From Rhizobium sp. CF080 (GTDB taxonomy: Bacteria > Pseudomonadota > Alphaproteobacteria > Rhizobiales > Rhizobiaceae), in assembly GCF_000282095.2 (NCBI RefSeq), contig NZ_AKKC02000005.1:1-64000 (forward strand): a stretch of 64,000 nucleotides of DNA, given 5' to 3'. The position numbers and the translations under genes are program-made. The notes beneath the pieces are model-generated. The model was not told the DNA's origin, did no database searches, and saw only the letters and a list, made by a program, of their open reading frames with translations. Below are positions 1 to 7,612 of this stretch, one piece after another; the first letter of the stretch is position 1; each line of letters starts with the position of its first letter.

Positions 1-24
1 AGCCGACAAGTAGGAGTAACGAAC

Positions 25-537
25 TCAGATCTTTGCGGTCTGCCCGGCTTCCTTGAGATTGGCGAACTTAATGGTAGTCCGACGAAGATTGGCTTCTAGC
101 CACTTTGCCATCGCTATCTCCTCGTCGAGATTCGCCTGTAGGCCCGGCACCAATCCGGCAAAGCCACCAAGTTCGGCGACGGTAATGAGGGAATTGTAAG
201 CGGCGATCTCGAAGTTCTCGAAGGCGAAGTTGGCGAAACTGTTTTTAAGGATTTCGTCACCAGCAACCGAGTGTCCGAGAGCAGCCATCGCCCCGACGGC
301 CGAAAGCGCCATGTCTTTCAGGGAAGAATGACCTTCAGCGAGGCTAGATAGGATTTCCTCCAAGCGCGAGATCTGACCCTCGGTCTCACGAATGTGCTGT
401 TCGAGCTTCGCAGCGATATCGGGATAGTTTTCGATCCGCTTTACCTGCGGCTTCATGATGGAGAGCGCTTGATTTTCCATAGCGTGGGCGTTCTTCAGTC
501 CTGTCACGAAGATTTCGCGGGTTTCGTCGTCTGCCAT
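25..537 (-). CDS. YciF-like ferritin-fold stress protein (DUF892)
   Basis: 170-residue protein of the YciE/YciF (DUF892) family, a four-helix ferritin-like bundle made under general stress in many rhizobia. The translation opens with a helix containing the family-typical stretch GLKNAHAMENQAL, followed by QHIRETEGQISRLE, where acidic and histidine residues form the putative di-iron site, and ends with an acidic helix around DEEIAMAKWLE. Length fits the family (about 160-170). It is transcribed away from the ku genes; a GGAAC-N16-TGTT element lies 28-52 bases upstream of its ATG, suggesting EcfG control. Metal binding is family knowledge and not proven by the sequence. Confidence 0.88.
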   Translation of the reverse strand: MADDETREIFVTGLKNAHAMENQALSIMKPQVKRIENYPDIAAKLEQHIRETEGQISRLEEILSSLAEGHSSLKDMALSAVGAMAALGHSVAGDEILKNSFANFAFENFEIAAYNSLITVAELGGFAGLVPGLQANLDEEIAMAKWLEANLRRTTIKFANLKEAGQTAKI

Positions 538-564
538 TGTGGTACTCCTCTGTTGGTGGATGCA

Positions 565-589
565 AACAGAATGGCACCTCTAAAGTTCC
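565..589 (-). promoter_or_regulatory. Candidate EcfG-type promoter of the yciF-like gene
   Basis: Reading the minus strand, GGAAC (589-585), 16 bases, then TGTT (568-565). The consensus is GGAAC-N16/17-CGTT, so one base of the -10 differs. It sits 28 bases before the start codon at 537. Confidence 0.5.
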
Positions 590-924
590 TTTCCCGGCGA
601 GGGATCGTTCCCCGGCGCTGAAGTCCGTCTGCTGGGGGCTGCAACTGATCGATCAGCTCCAAGCCTCAAGATCCACTAGGCAATGCTTTCGACGGCCGTG
701 GACCGCGGTGTTGCATCGCAACGTCCATTACCGAGTTGCCTGGAGGCATTGCCACGGCATAGTCGTCGACCCGCGTAGACGTGATCCGGTAGCCCCGATA
801 TTTCTGAACGGCTTGGCAGGTGGTGTATCGTCTTTAGGGGTCGGAACGAGGTGTTACACCTGCGATTCGCCACCTTAGGCACCTCGCGAAGGGATTCAGC
901 TGGCAACTCCAAGCCATTGAAATC
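590..924. other. Intergenic region between divergent yciF-like gene and ku
   Basis: No convincing gene. Short open frames here lack family resemblance. The right edge leads into the ku promoter block. Confidence 0.6.
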
Positions 925-956
925 TGATTCGTTTCGATTCGGAACGAATCGGTTCC
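925..956 (+). promoter_or_regulatory. ku operon promoter block with nested palindromes
   Basis: TGATTCGTTTCG (925-936) is followed by GGAAC (941-945). CGATTCG-GAA-CGAATCG (935-951) is a perfect 7-bp inverted repeat, overlapping GGAAC-N6-GTTCC (941-956). The same 12-base block followed by GGAAC recurs upstream of the degenerate ku at 39054-39074, with the same 54-base distance to the start codon. GGAAC fits an EcfG -35, but no clean CGTT follows, so another regulator may use the palindromes. Confidence 0.5.
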
Positions 957-999
957 GTAACGATTGAGTCGCAAATCAGTCGAGTCGGAGTACAGCGTC

Positions 1000-1902
1000 A
1001 TGGCAGGGCAGCGAGCACAGTGGAAAGGCTTCGTTAAATTCGGGGAAGTGTCGTGCGGGGTCGCGCTTTACACTGCCGCCTCCACCTCTGACCGGATCAC
1101 CTTCAACACGATCAACAAGGCGACGGGGAACCGCGTGAGCCGCGTGTTTGTGGATAGCGAGACCGAGGACCCGGTACCCAAAGAGGCCCAGACAAAGGGT
1201 TTCGAGATTGAAAACGGCCAGTACATAATCATCGATCCCGAAGAGGTCGCGGCGACGATCCCCGAGAGCAACAAGACCCTCGAGATCGAGGCGTTCATCC
1301 CCTGCTCCGACGTGGACGATGTCTACTTCGACAAGCCCTACTATCTGACGCCAGACAAGATGGGCTCGGACGCGTTCGTGGCGTTGCGAGATGGCATGCG
1401 GAAATCGAATGTTGCGGCGATAGCCAGAACGGTGCTGTTCCGGCGAATGCGCACTGTTTTGATCCGCCCTCACGGAAAGGGCCTGATTGCCACCACGTTG
1501 AACTATGACTACGAGGTTCGCTCGTCGAAAAAGGCATTTGAGGAGATGCCGAAGATCAAGATCGAGGGCGAGATGCTCGAACTCGCCAAGCACATCATCG
1601 GCACCAAGAAGGGCGATTTCGATCCTGCCATCTTCGACGACCGCTACGAAGCCGCCCTTGCCGATCTGGTGAAGGCGAAGATAGAGGGAAAGGCGCTTCC
1701 GAAGCCCAAAAAGGTCGAGTTCTCCAAGCCGAATGACCTGTTGGCTGCTCTGCGCGAAAGCGCGGGCATGATGAACGTGGGCGAAGAGAAACCGAAACGC
1801 GCTGCTGCTAACGCTAATTCTACTGGACGGCAGCGCGCCGCGCGCGGGGCGGCCCCAAAGTCCGCCGCTTCAAGGGCTGCCCCGCAGCGCAAGACAGGGT
1901 AA
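1000..1902 (+). CDS. ku: Ku DNA end-binding protein, first copy
   Basis: 300-residue bacterial Ku, the homodimer/heterodimer ring that binds double-strand ends and recruits LigD in non-homologous end joining. The Ku core runs from about residue 5 (WKGFVKFGEVSCGVALYTA) to about residue 200, with recognisable DVYFDKPYYLTP and TVLFRRMRTVLI segments. The last about 50 residues are a basic Ala/Lys/Arg-rich tail of the kind that contacts DNA beyond the ring. I chose ATG at 1000 because homologues begin MAxxRAxWKG; a TTG at 964 would add 12 residues. It is 12 bases upstream of the second ku, so the two are one operon and may form a heterodimer. Confidence 0.95.
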   Translation: MAGQRAQWKGFVKFGEVSCGVALYTAASTSDRITFNTINKATGNRVSRVFVDSETEDPVPKEAQTKGFEIENGQYIIIDPEEVAATIPESNKTLEIEAFIPCSDVDDVYFDKPYYLTPDKMGSDAFVALRDGMRKSNVAAIARTVLFRRMRTVLIRPHGKGLIATTLNYDYEVRSSKKAFEEMPKIKIEGEMLELAKHIIGTKKGDFDPAIFDDRYEAALADLVKAKIEGKALPKPKKVEFSKPNDLLAALRESAGMMNVGEEKPKRAAANANSTGRQRAARGAAPKSAASRAAPQRKTG

Positions 1903-1914
1903 GGAGGAAAGACA

Positions 1915-2727
1915 ATGTCGCTCCGCCCATACTGGAAAGGCTACCTGAAGCTTTCGCTTGTCACCTGCCCCGTGGCGATGACGCCGGCAACGTCCGAGTC
2001 CGAGAAGGTCCGCTTCCATACCCTAAACAAAGAGACTGGCAATCGTGTCGTCTCTCAGTATGTCGATTCCGTCACGGGCAAGCCGGTCAAAGATGAGAAC
2101 GAGGCGAAAGGCTATGCCCGTGGAGAAAATGACTATGTGCTCCTGACCGAGGACGACCTCGACGCCGTCCAGTTGGATACTGTGAAGACGATCGACATCG
2201 AGACGTTCGTGCCGGCCGATAGCATCGAGTGGGTCTACCTCGAGAAGCCCCACTACCTCATGCCGGACGACGCTGTCGGCAACGAAGCGTTCGCTGTCAT
2301 CCGTGATGCAATGAAGGCCGACAAGGTCGTCGGCGTGTCGAAGCTTGTCATCGGCCGTCGCGAGCGGGCTGTCGTTCTCCAGCCCCGCGACCAGGGAATC
2401 GTCCTTTGGTCGCTGCGCTTCGGGGACGAAGTGCGCCCGGAGGAGAACTATTTCGAGGACATCGACGGCGACGCCGATCCTGATCTCGTGCCTCTGGTGC
2501 AGAAGCTGATCAAACAGAAGACTGCACGCTGGTCGACAGACATGGTCAGCGACCCCATTCAGGAGAGCCTCCTTAAGCTCATCGCCGAAAAGAGGAAAGC
2601 TCTCAAACCGACAAAGAAGTCGGCCAAGGGGAGGGAAGCGACCGTGCCAGCGTCGAACGTGGTCAATATCATGGACGCCCTTCGCAAGAGCGTCGCGGAT
2701 GAACTCAGGAGCAGGAAGGCAGGATAA
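1915..2727 (+). CDS. ku: Ku DNA end-binding protein, second copy
   Basis: 270-residue Ku paralogue. The core begins YWKGYLKLSLVTCPVAM and contains WVYLEKPHYLMPDD, the basic GRRERAVVLQPRD strand, and the rhizobial C-terminal signature NVVNIMDALRKSVADE. It belongs to a different Ku subgroup from its neighbour: the ERAVVLQPRDxGIxLW motif is shared with the degenerate ku at 38306-38999 and not with the first copy. AAGGAGG lies 7-13 bases before the ATG. Paired ku genes in rhizobia are thought to work as heteromers; that is inference here. Confidence 0.95.
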   Translation: MSLRPYWKGYLKLSLVTCPVAMTPATSESEKVRFHTLNKETGNRVVSQYVDSVTGKPVKDENEAKGYARGENDYVLLTEDDLDAVQLDTVKTIDIETFVPADSIEWVYLEKPHYLMPDDAVGNEAFAVIRDAMKADKVVGVSKLVIGRRERAVVLQPRDQGIVLWSLRFGDEVRPEENYFEDIDGDADPDLVPLVQKLIKQKTARWSTDMVSDPIQESLLKLIAEKRKALKPTKKSAKGREATVPASNVVNIMDALRKSVADELRSRKAG

Positions 2728-2728
2728 G

Positions 2729-3073
2729 ATGGACAATATCGTCGAGATCGAACTGTGCGAACCCGCGCCTTTCCTGTTCGGAGAAAACGGGCATCTGGGA
2801 GTGACGGATGGCACGTCTGTCTGGATCGTCGCCGTCACGCGTGAGGCGATGATCGCCACCGCCGATCCGCCGGAGGCATCCCTCAAACGCCTTGTGCGCT
2901 ATGCGGACCTTTACCGTGACATGGCCGAAGCCATGTTGACACGGGGAGAGGCCCAGGATGGCAAGATCTGGATATTCGAGAAAGACATTATTGCACGTCG
3001 ATCGCCGCGCCGAAGTGGGTTTGACAGGGCTGAAGCTAGACCGCGTCCGCCGGTCCGGACTTCAGACGGATAG
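2729..3073 (+). CDS. DUF1488-like small protein, third gene of the ku operon
   Basis: 114-residue acidic protein beginning one base after the ku stop codon, so probably co-transcribed with both ku genes. The pattern (FLFGENG, then W-I-V-A-V-T-R-E-A, a helix with YRDMAEAMLTRG, then GKIWIFEKDI) resembles rhizobial DUF1488-type proteins, where a short beta sheet is followed by one long helix. The last about 25 residues are Arg/Pro-rich and may be a degraded tail. I do not know a function; the operon position suggests a link to end joining or simply shared stress control. Confidence 0.55.
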   Translation: MDNIVEIELCEPAPFLFGENGHLGVTDGTSVWIVAVTREAMIATADPPEASLKRLVRYADLYRDMAEAMLTRGEAQDGKIWIFEKDIIARRSPRRSGFDRAEARPRPPVRTSDG

Positions 3074-3190
3074 CGATGATCCTGAATCCAGAGGCATTCG
3101 GAAGGTGAGCAGGTCCGCGATGGTCATTCGGCGTCACCGGGCCTTTTGCGATCTGCGATGCGATGTTGTTGGTCTTGGTCCCGCACACCT

Positions 3191-3420
3191 AGCGAGTGGA
3201 AGAAGTCGGTTGCTTGCGCCCATCCGCGTATGGGGCATGTGGAAGTCCACGGTCCGTTCGAGGCGCTCGCACTTTCGATGGTTGGCCCATCATGAGAGGC
3301 CGGCACTTCATCCAGGCAAGAACATCGTGTGGAGCAGCGCTCGCTGATCACGTCCCGGCTGAACAGGCGAGGCAGGCTTTCGAGAAAGCCGTCGGTGAAG
3401 CGACGCAGGTCGTAAACTAG
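3191..3420 (+). pseudogene. Frameshifted DUF982 gene
   Basis: Two frames together give a DUF982 protein. The first reads EWKKS, then MGHVEVHGPFEALALSMVG (3230-3286) and hits TGA at 3293. The other frame, from about 3286, continues WPIMRGRHFIQARTSCGAAL and EQARQAFEKAVGEA to a stop at 3420. The join restores the DUF982 pattern: small beta sheet, EAL, WP, A-x3-C-x2-AL, AR-x-AF. One small indel near 3285 separates them. Function of DUF982 is unknown. Confidence 0.6.
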
Positions 3421-3428
3421 CGGGGCTT

Positions 3429-3644
3429 TTGACGTGCAAGAACTGGTACGAACCGGTGGTCGCGGGTGATGATCTAATCTTCGATCCCTTTCAGGCGGCG
3501 CAGTTCTTGCGCAGACAACTGCTGCGCAGCGATATCGCAGCAGGTGCCGTGGGTGCGATCATCGGAGCCCTTGACGGGCGTGAGTCGCTCGACAAAGCCC
3601 GGGAGACTTTTGTTGCGGCCGTAAAGGCAGCGCAGTTGAACTAA
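3429..3644 (+). CDS. DUF982-like small protein
   Basis: 71 residues, immediately behind the broken DUF982 gene. W-x2-PV near the N-terminus, FDPFQAAQFL, and the C-terminal ALDGRESLDKARETFVAAVKAA fit a divergent DUF982. It aligns by eye with the protein at 59159-59380 (DLIFDPFQAAQF against ELIFSPFQAHQF, and ALDGR in both), so these two form a subgroup. Function unknown. Confidence 0.55.
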   Translation: MTCKNWYEPVVAGDDLIFDPFQAAQFLRRQLLRSDIAAGAVGAIIGALDGRESLDKARETFVAAVKAAQLN

Positions 3645-3810
3645 AGCAAAACGAAGCCGACGCCGGCCCGTTGCCCACTGGCGCCGTTAACTGGGCCCAA
3701 CCCACCGCTGCGTCCTCCTGTTCAAGTCCCTTGCCGAACCAGGCTCGGCCAGGAAGGCGTGGTCGGGTGTCCCGGACGCCTCACGCGCTGGCAGCGAAGA
3801 TCGAATATGC

Positions 3811-3906
3811 TTACCCCTTGGCCTTAGCTGCAGCGGCCGTCGGAGCAGCCGGTGTTTGCGCCGGCTTGGTCGGCGCCGGTCCGGTGTTGCAGCCTTTGCT
3901 CGTCAT
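3811..3906 (-). CDS. Possible Pro/Ala-rich small protein
   Basis: 31-residue frame starting MTSKGCNTGPAPTKPAQTP and ending in Ala/Lys-rich sequence. The composition is coherent and very short proteins like this recur in rhizobial genomes, but there is no recognisable domain and I am unsure it is expressed. Confidence 0.3.
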   Translation of the reverse strand: MTSKGCNTGPAPTKPAQTPAAPTAAAAKAKG

Positions 3907-3925
3907 CGAGGACAGAATACGAAGG

Positions 3926-3951
3926 GCCCGCCGGCGATGGCGGCGGGCTTT
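3926..3951 (+). terminator. Hairpin followed by T run
   Basis: Perfect 8-bp arms GCCCGCCG (3926-3933) and CGGCGGGC (3941-3948), 7-base loop, then TTT. It could end transcription from the 3429 gene. Confidence 0.5.
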
Positions 3952-4255
3952 CCTGAATGGGCGCGCGAAAGGAAATCGTAGATCCCCGCATGCATTCGCG
4001 GACAAATTGCGGGAGCAACTAAGCATCGCGATGGAGTCTCGAGCCCATAGGTTCTCTTGATAAGGCGTTGGACCGGAGGTGCGGGATCAAGTTCGTCATC
4101 GCGGCCACAATCTTGCTCGGGAGGGTCGGCGCCATCTGATCTAGGCATTTTGCGGCTGTGGCGCAGATCTAGACGAGAGGGTGGGGCGAATTGATTTGCC
4201 CGAGGATTTGCGCCCCAAACTTGACTCTCGTCATGAGGGTTTTAATGCTGGCTCC

Positions 4256-4363
4256 ATGAGTCCTGATCGCTTCAACGAGTGCCTGCGCCACATTCGCTGG
4301 ACGCCCTTCAAAGTGGCGTCCGCATTGCAGTGCGATCTGTCGTGGATCGAAGCGCTTTGCTAA
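4256..4363 (+). pseudogene. Truncated small XRE-like HTH protein
   Basis: 35 residues: MSPDRFNECL, then IRWTPFKVASALQCD and LSWIEAL, then TAA. This matches the N-terminal half of a roughly 70-residue rhizobial protein in which the WTP-x4-A-x-ALQ-x-D-x3-V/I-E segment forms a helix-turn-helix. The C-terminal half is missing, so it is probably a remnant. It leads directly into another decayed gene of similar lineage. Confidence 0.45.
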
Positions 4364-4408
4364 CTTCATGAACTCGATGGCCATGACGCCCGACAAGGAT
4401 ACGCTGCA

Positions 4409-4898
4409 TTGAGTTCGACGAACGACTTCGTTGCAGAGCTGGGGCGGGCCGCAAATTAGGTCGAGAAGCTGAGCGAATTTGAACGCCAGCTTCTCTTGAA
4501 ACGCGCCGTGACGACCCCCACGAAATTGAGTGAACGATCGGAACACCCGCGGCCAGGGTGCCGGCGGATAAGGTCATCGACCTGCAGGTGATGGTAGCTG
4601 CGATAGGTGCGGAGGCGAAAAGGTCGGAGGACGTGCGGGCGCAATCCTAGCGCCGGATGCTATGATCCGGGATCTGCATATCGTCCTGGATACGGAGACG
4701 GAAATCCAGATAAAGCAGAAGACGTTGACGATCAGGCGCTATCGGATCCTTCGATTGGACGTCATGACGGCGGACTATGCTCCCGGAACCGAAGACTCTG
4801 TCAGAGCCCAAGTGAGGGCGGGGGTAGCCGAGGCGATTAGGCGCAGCTGCAGAGCCTGCTCGGGGGTGTTCATATCAAGTTCTATCAGTTGTTGCTGA
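4409..4898 (+). pseudogene. Decayed gene related to orf101 of the mutasome operon
   Basis: Three frames in order give one protein. Frame one reads NDFVAELGRAAN, an in-frame TAG, then VEKLSEFERQLLLKRAVTT. Frame two reads IGTPAARVPADKVIDLQVM and ends at TAG near 4650. Frame three reads AILAPDAMIRDLHIVLDTET. The opening (AELxRAANxxxxLxxxERxxLLxRAVxT) matches the intact gene at 7613-7918 (SELFEAANTLRTIAPAERRR and RGIATVRA). One nonsense codon and two frameshifts are needed, so the gene is dead. Function unknown. Confidence 0.5.
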
Positions 4899-4958
4899 AA
4901 TGCACTCGACTCCTGGGGAGGCCGGTGTTTATTCGCCCCAACGATCTGAGGGCGTTCT

Positions 4959-5087
4959 ATGTACAGTGACTGGGATCCCGCCAAAGCGCGGCGGGCATAT
5001 TTGATCGAATTCGCAGTCGCCTGGCTGACAGCCATCGTCATGGCTGCAGTGCCGGTATGTCTGGCCATGAAGGCCGGCGCACTCTAA
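4959..5087 (+). CDS. Small single-pass membrane protein
   Basis: 42 residues: MYSDWDPAKARRAYLIEF, then a hydrophobic helix (about residues 18-38) ending AMKAGAL. The charged juxtamembrane KARR before the helix predicts an N-in orientation. There is no recognised family. Confidence 0.5.
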   Translation: MYSDWDPAKARRAYLIEFAVAWLTAIVMAAVPVCLAMKAGAL

Positions 5088-5113
5088 GTCGGCAATGTCG
5101 GGGAAGGGCAAAA

Positions 5114-5138
5114 GGAACCTTGGAACGCCAGCGCGGTT
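5114..5138 (+). promoter_or_regulatory. Candidate EcfG-type promoter
   Basis: GGAAC (5114-5118), 16 bases, GGTT (5135-5138); one mismatch to CGTT. It is 22 bases before the ATG at 5161. Confidence 0.4.
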
Positions 5139-5160
5139 AGCTTCGAAAAGGAGCTCGCTA

Positions 5161-5439
5161 ATGGCAAACTACATTTGGCTTTTTCTCGTCTCCGGCGGGG
5201 CTGCTATATTGGGTATCGTTCTCGCATTCGGTTTGATCGAACAGAACGGAAAACGCTCGATCGTGGCAATTGCAGGCGCCTTCTTGGTGGCGGCTGTCGC
5301 GCTCGTTTTCGGCGTGTACATATCATCCGCCCCGACCGCTTCTATGGTGTCATCAGACCGCCAAGCATCAGAATCTAGCCGTCCCGCACGTCAGTCTGAT
5401 CAAAACGCCCTTCCCGGTCTGCAGCAGCCTAACCGTTGA
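5161..5439 (+). CDS. Small membrane protein with two TM helices
   Basis: 92 residues. Two hydrophobic helices (about residues 4-25 and 32-54) are separated by EQNGKR; a Ser/Gln-rich polar tail follows. AAGGAG lies 8 bases before ATG 5161, which decides this start over an in-frame codon at 5095. The product is unrecognised; the upstream EcfG-like element suggests stress induction. Confidence 0.65.
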   Translation: MANYIWLFLVSGGAAILGIVLAFGLIEQNGKRSIVAIAGAFLVAAVALVFGVYISSAPTASMVSSDRQASESSRPARQSDQNALPGLQQPNR

Positions 5440-5499
5440 TGATTACTGAGTGGGGCGAGGCCGCCGCTGCCGCCGCTCTCGTGGTCGTCGCGGATTGTC

Positions 5500-5727
5500 T
5501 CATGCTTTCTCTGGCATCGAATATGGATACCGAAGCGTTGAATCCACGAAGCGGTATTCAGGCCGCCGGTCACGAAGACGTAGCAGGCGGAAGTCCCTGA
5601 CTGTCAGCTTCGAGCACGCGTTCTTCTTCAATAGCGGAGCGGCATCCACGACCGCCGTCAGGAATTCGACCCTCTGCCATCCCAGCAAATGGGCTTCCTC
5701 GAGCAAAAGCTGGACTGCGTATTCCAC
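5500..5727 (-). CDS. Uncertain hypothetical protein
   Basis: 75 residues starting MEYAVQLLLEEAHLLGWQR, with a plausible helical N-terminus (EFLTAVVDAA) and then a basic Arg-rich, low-coherence C-terminal half. The good first 35 residues and poor remainder suggest a gene truncated or shifted after codon 35. Confidence 0.3.
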   Translation of the reverse strand: MEYAVQLLLEEAHLLGWQRVEFLTAVVDAAPLLKKNACSKLTVRDFRLLRLRDRRPEYRFVDSTLRYPYSMPEKA

Positions 5728-5822
5728 TGTCTGGTCGAGTTCGACCTACCGTTCCTGGCTGCCTGTTTTCGGGGGGCCATCATAGAAATGTCCCTCGGGA
5801 GGGACGAGGGCGCGGCGTTTCA

Positions 5823-6277
5823 ATGTCCGCGAGTAAATCAGAAGCGTCGCACCATCTCGTCGTGTCCGATTGGCACGCCGCGGACCTCGATTGTGAAACC
5901 TATCCGATCGCCGAATGTTCCTTCGATATGCAGGAGGACGGATGGCAGGCAAAACGCCGATACACAGACACCCCCGACGGCCGTTATTTTGTCGTCCGTG
6001 GCCGATTGTGGCGCAAGCGCAACCCGGCTCTGGATGACGCAGACCGAGAACACCTGGTAAGGGAGCTGATGTCGGCCCACCGAGCGGAATGCCGGTGGCG
6101 ATAGTGGACGCGGCGATCGAGGCCAGGCTTCGGGTCGACACCGCCAAGGTGGCTCTGGGAGAGCGCGGCACGGTCTGGTGGGATGACGGCGCATCCGATT
6201 ACAACAGGCACCTCGCCAGGAACACGCCCTATGCGGACTGGTTCGCTGGATCAGCGAATAGCCCGTCAGAGCAGTAG
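5823..6277 (+). pseudogene. Frameshifted hypothetical protein
   Basis: The first frame gives TPDGRYFVVRGRLWRKRNPAL then DREHLVRELMSAHRA and stops at 6104. The overlapping frame from 6089 continues DAAIEARLRVDTAKVALGER, then TVWWDDGASDYNRHLARNTPYADW to 6277. Joined, they give a coherent about 110-residue protein of a common rhizobial type with no known function. One indel near 6085 separates the halves. The end overlaps the convergent SRAP gene by 12 bases. Confidence 0.5.
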
Positions 6278-6910
6278 AGGTGTCTCGCCCGCCGTCTTCT
6301 TTTTCGACCAGAGCTCGCTTGTCCTCTCCATCACCACCAATTCGGGTGGAAATGTCCGCTGTTGGAAAGTAAGCGCATCGTCGAAACTGCCGTGAAGCCA
6401 ATGGTCGTATTCGTCGCGGTGGAGGAGGACAGGCATCCGATTGTGTACGGGCGCGATAGCTTCGTTAGCATCAGTCATGACGCCGCTGTAGACGGGGCCC
6501 CATTCGTCGCTGACGCGCCAGAGGCCCGCCCAGGCAAAGATCGGCTCATCTCTAAAGCTGAACCACGTCCGGGTCATCCTGCCCTTCTCACCCTCGGCTT
6601 CGGCAAACGCCGTCACCGGAATCAAGCAACGCCACTGCGGCTTGCGGGCCAGCCCAACCCACATGCCCTTGGCCAAGTCGGCGATGTTGTTGACCGGCTT
6701 CGGCTTCGCTTCGGGCTTCATCCCCCTGAGGCGCAACGGGAAGCCCCACACCATCGACCGCAGCTCCCGGACGCCGTCGTTCTCCGTGACGACCATGCCT
6801 GGGGTTCCTGGGTAAACCTCCTCAGGAGCGTTGGACGCCATCGGGTTTGGCACGCGGAAGTGAGCGGCGACTTCGGCGGTGGACTTGCGGACTGTGTACA
6901 GGTTACACAT
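6266..6910 (-). CDS. SRAP-domain abasic-site shielding protein (YedK/HMCES type)
   Basis: 214 residues, last gene of the mutasome operon. SRAP proteins use the Cys2 alpha-amine and thiol to form a thiazolidine crosslink with abasic sites in single-stranded DNA, protecting them at stalled forks. The start at 6910 gives MCNLYTV, so Cys2 is exposed after Met removal; a longer in-frame extension would bury it. Also visible are the CLIPVTAFAEAEG strand with the catalytic Glu (E105 of YedK), the WAGLWR strand, and PVHNRMPVLL with the catalytic His (H160 of YedK). All the key residues are present, so it should be active. It is 22 bases downstream of a Cys-less paralogue. Confidence 0.93.
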   Translation of the reverse strand: MCNLYTVRKSTAEVAAHFRVPNPMASNAPEEVYPGTPGMVVTENDGVRELRSMVWGFPLRLRGMKPEAKPKPVNNIADLAKGMWVGLARKPQWRCLIPVTAFAEAEGEKGRMTRTWFSFRDEPIFAWAGLWRVSDEWGPVYSGVMTDANEAIAPVHNRMPVLLHRDEYDHWLHGSFDDALTFQQRTFPPELVVMERTSELWSKKKTAGETPLLL

Positions 6911-6932
6911 GCTTTGTCTCCCGGATCGGTCA

Positions 6933-7601
6933 CTAGAACATGGCGTCGTTGGCGCGGCGCGGCAAGGCTTTCCCTGGCGGTGTCCCGCTTTGCCAGCGGT
7001 CCCTGGTGTGAAGGATTTCGAACTCATCCGCAGCTGGAGGAGCGCGAAACTGGATCGCGATGACGTCCTGGATCGAACCGAAAAGCCAACGTTCGTATTC
7101 ATCGGGTTTCAGGAGGACGGGCATGCGGTCGTTGAACGGCCTGATCTTCTCGTTCGCGGTCATCGTCATTCCGGCAAACACGGGCCCGAAGTCAGGGGTG
7201 TTCTTGCAGAACCCGGCCCAGGCCATCAAGGGCTGGCGGTTCATCGAGAACCACGTCCTCGTCTTCTCGCCCTTGGGGCCGTCAGGGTTCGCAAAGTGCG
7301 TCAGGGGAATAAGGCATCGGTAGCGGGGATCCACGACGATCCGTTCCCACAAAGGGTTGGTAAGGTCGGCGACGAGACCGATGCGGCCTGGTGGCTCGCC
7401 GTCCTTACGCATCTTGAGGGTCCGCCGCGGGAAGCCCCACGGGATCGACTTGAGCAAACGAATCCCGTCTTTCTCGAAGACGATTAGTCCCTGGGTGCCT
7501 TCGATAGTTTCGCTTGGGACCTCGACTGATACCGGAACGTCAACGTCGAAATGCGCAACGATCTCGTCCATGTTTCGCGTGATCGCAAACAGCCGGGACA
7601 T
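6933..7601 (-). CDS. SRAP paralogue lacking the catalytic residues
   Basis: 222 residues with the SRAP fold signature throughout: SIPWGFPRRTL, RYRCLIPLTHFANPDG, KTRTWFSMNRQPLMAWAGF, and PFNDRMPVLL with DEYERWL. It begins MSRLFAITRN, aligning with MCNLYTVRK of the next gene, so Cys2 is Ser. At the catalytic Glu position the strand reads FANPDG rather than FAEAEG, and at the catalytic His it reads FNDRMP rather than VHNRMP. It is therefore predicted to be unable to crosslink abasic DNA and may be a DNA-binding pseudoenzyme or partner of the active SRAP. It starts 11 bases after orf101 and ends 22 bases before the active copy. Confidence 0.9.
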   Translation of the reverse strand: MSRLFAITRNMDEIVAHFDVDVPVSVEVPSETIEGTQGLIVFEKDGIRLLKSIPWGFPRRTLKMRKDGEPPGRIGLVADLTNPLWERIVVDPRYRCLIPLTHFANPDGPKGEKTRTWFSMNRQPLMAWAGFCKNTPDFGPVFAGMTMTANEKIRPFNDRMPVLLKPDEYERWLFGSIQDVIAIQFRAPPAADEFEILHTRDRWQSGTPPGKALPRRANDAMF

Positions 7602-7612
7602 CTTGCCTTCCC

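Noticed and set aside
1000..2727. The two ku genes as one gene split by a frameshift
   Set aside because: Each encodes a complete Ku core with its own N-terminal WKGxxKxxxVxCxVAM/L strand, and the second has its own Shine-Dalgarno.
976..2886. Long minus-strand frames over the ku genes
   Set aside because: Antisense shadows of high-GC coding sequence; His/Arg/Val-rich and unrelated to known proteins.
6362..7487. Two plus-strand frames over the SRAP genes
   Set aside because: Antisense to two recognisable SRAP proteins; no ribosome binding site or family pattern.
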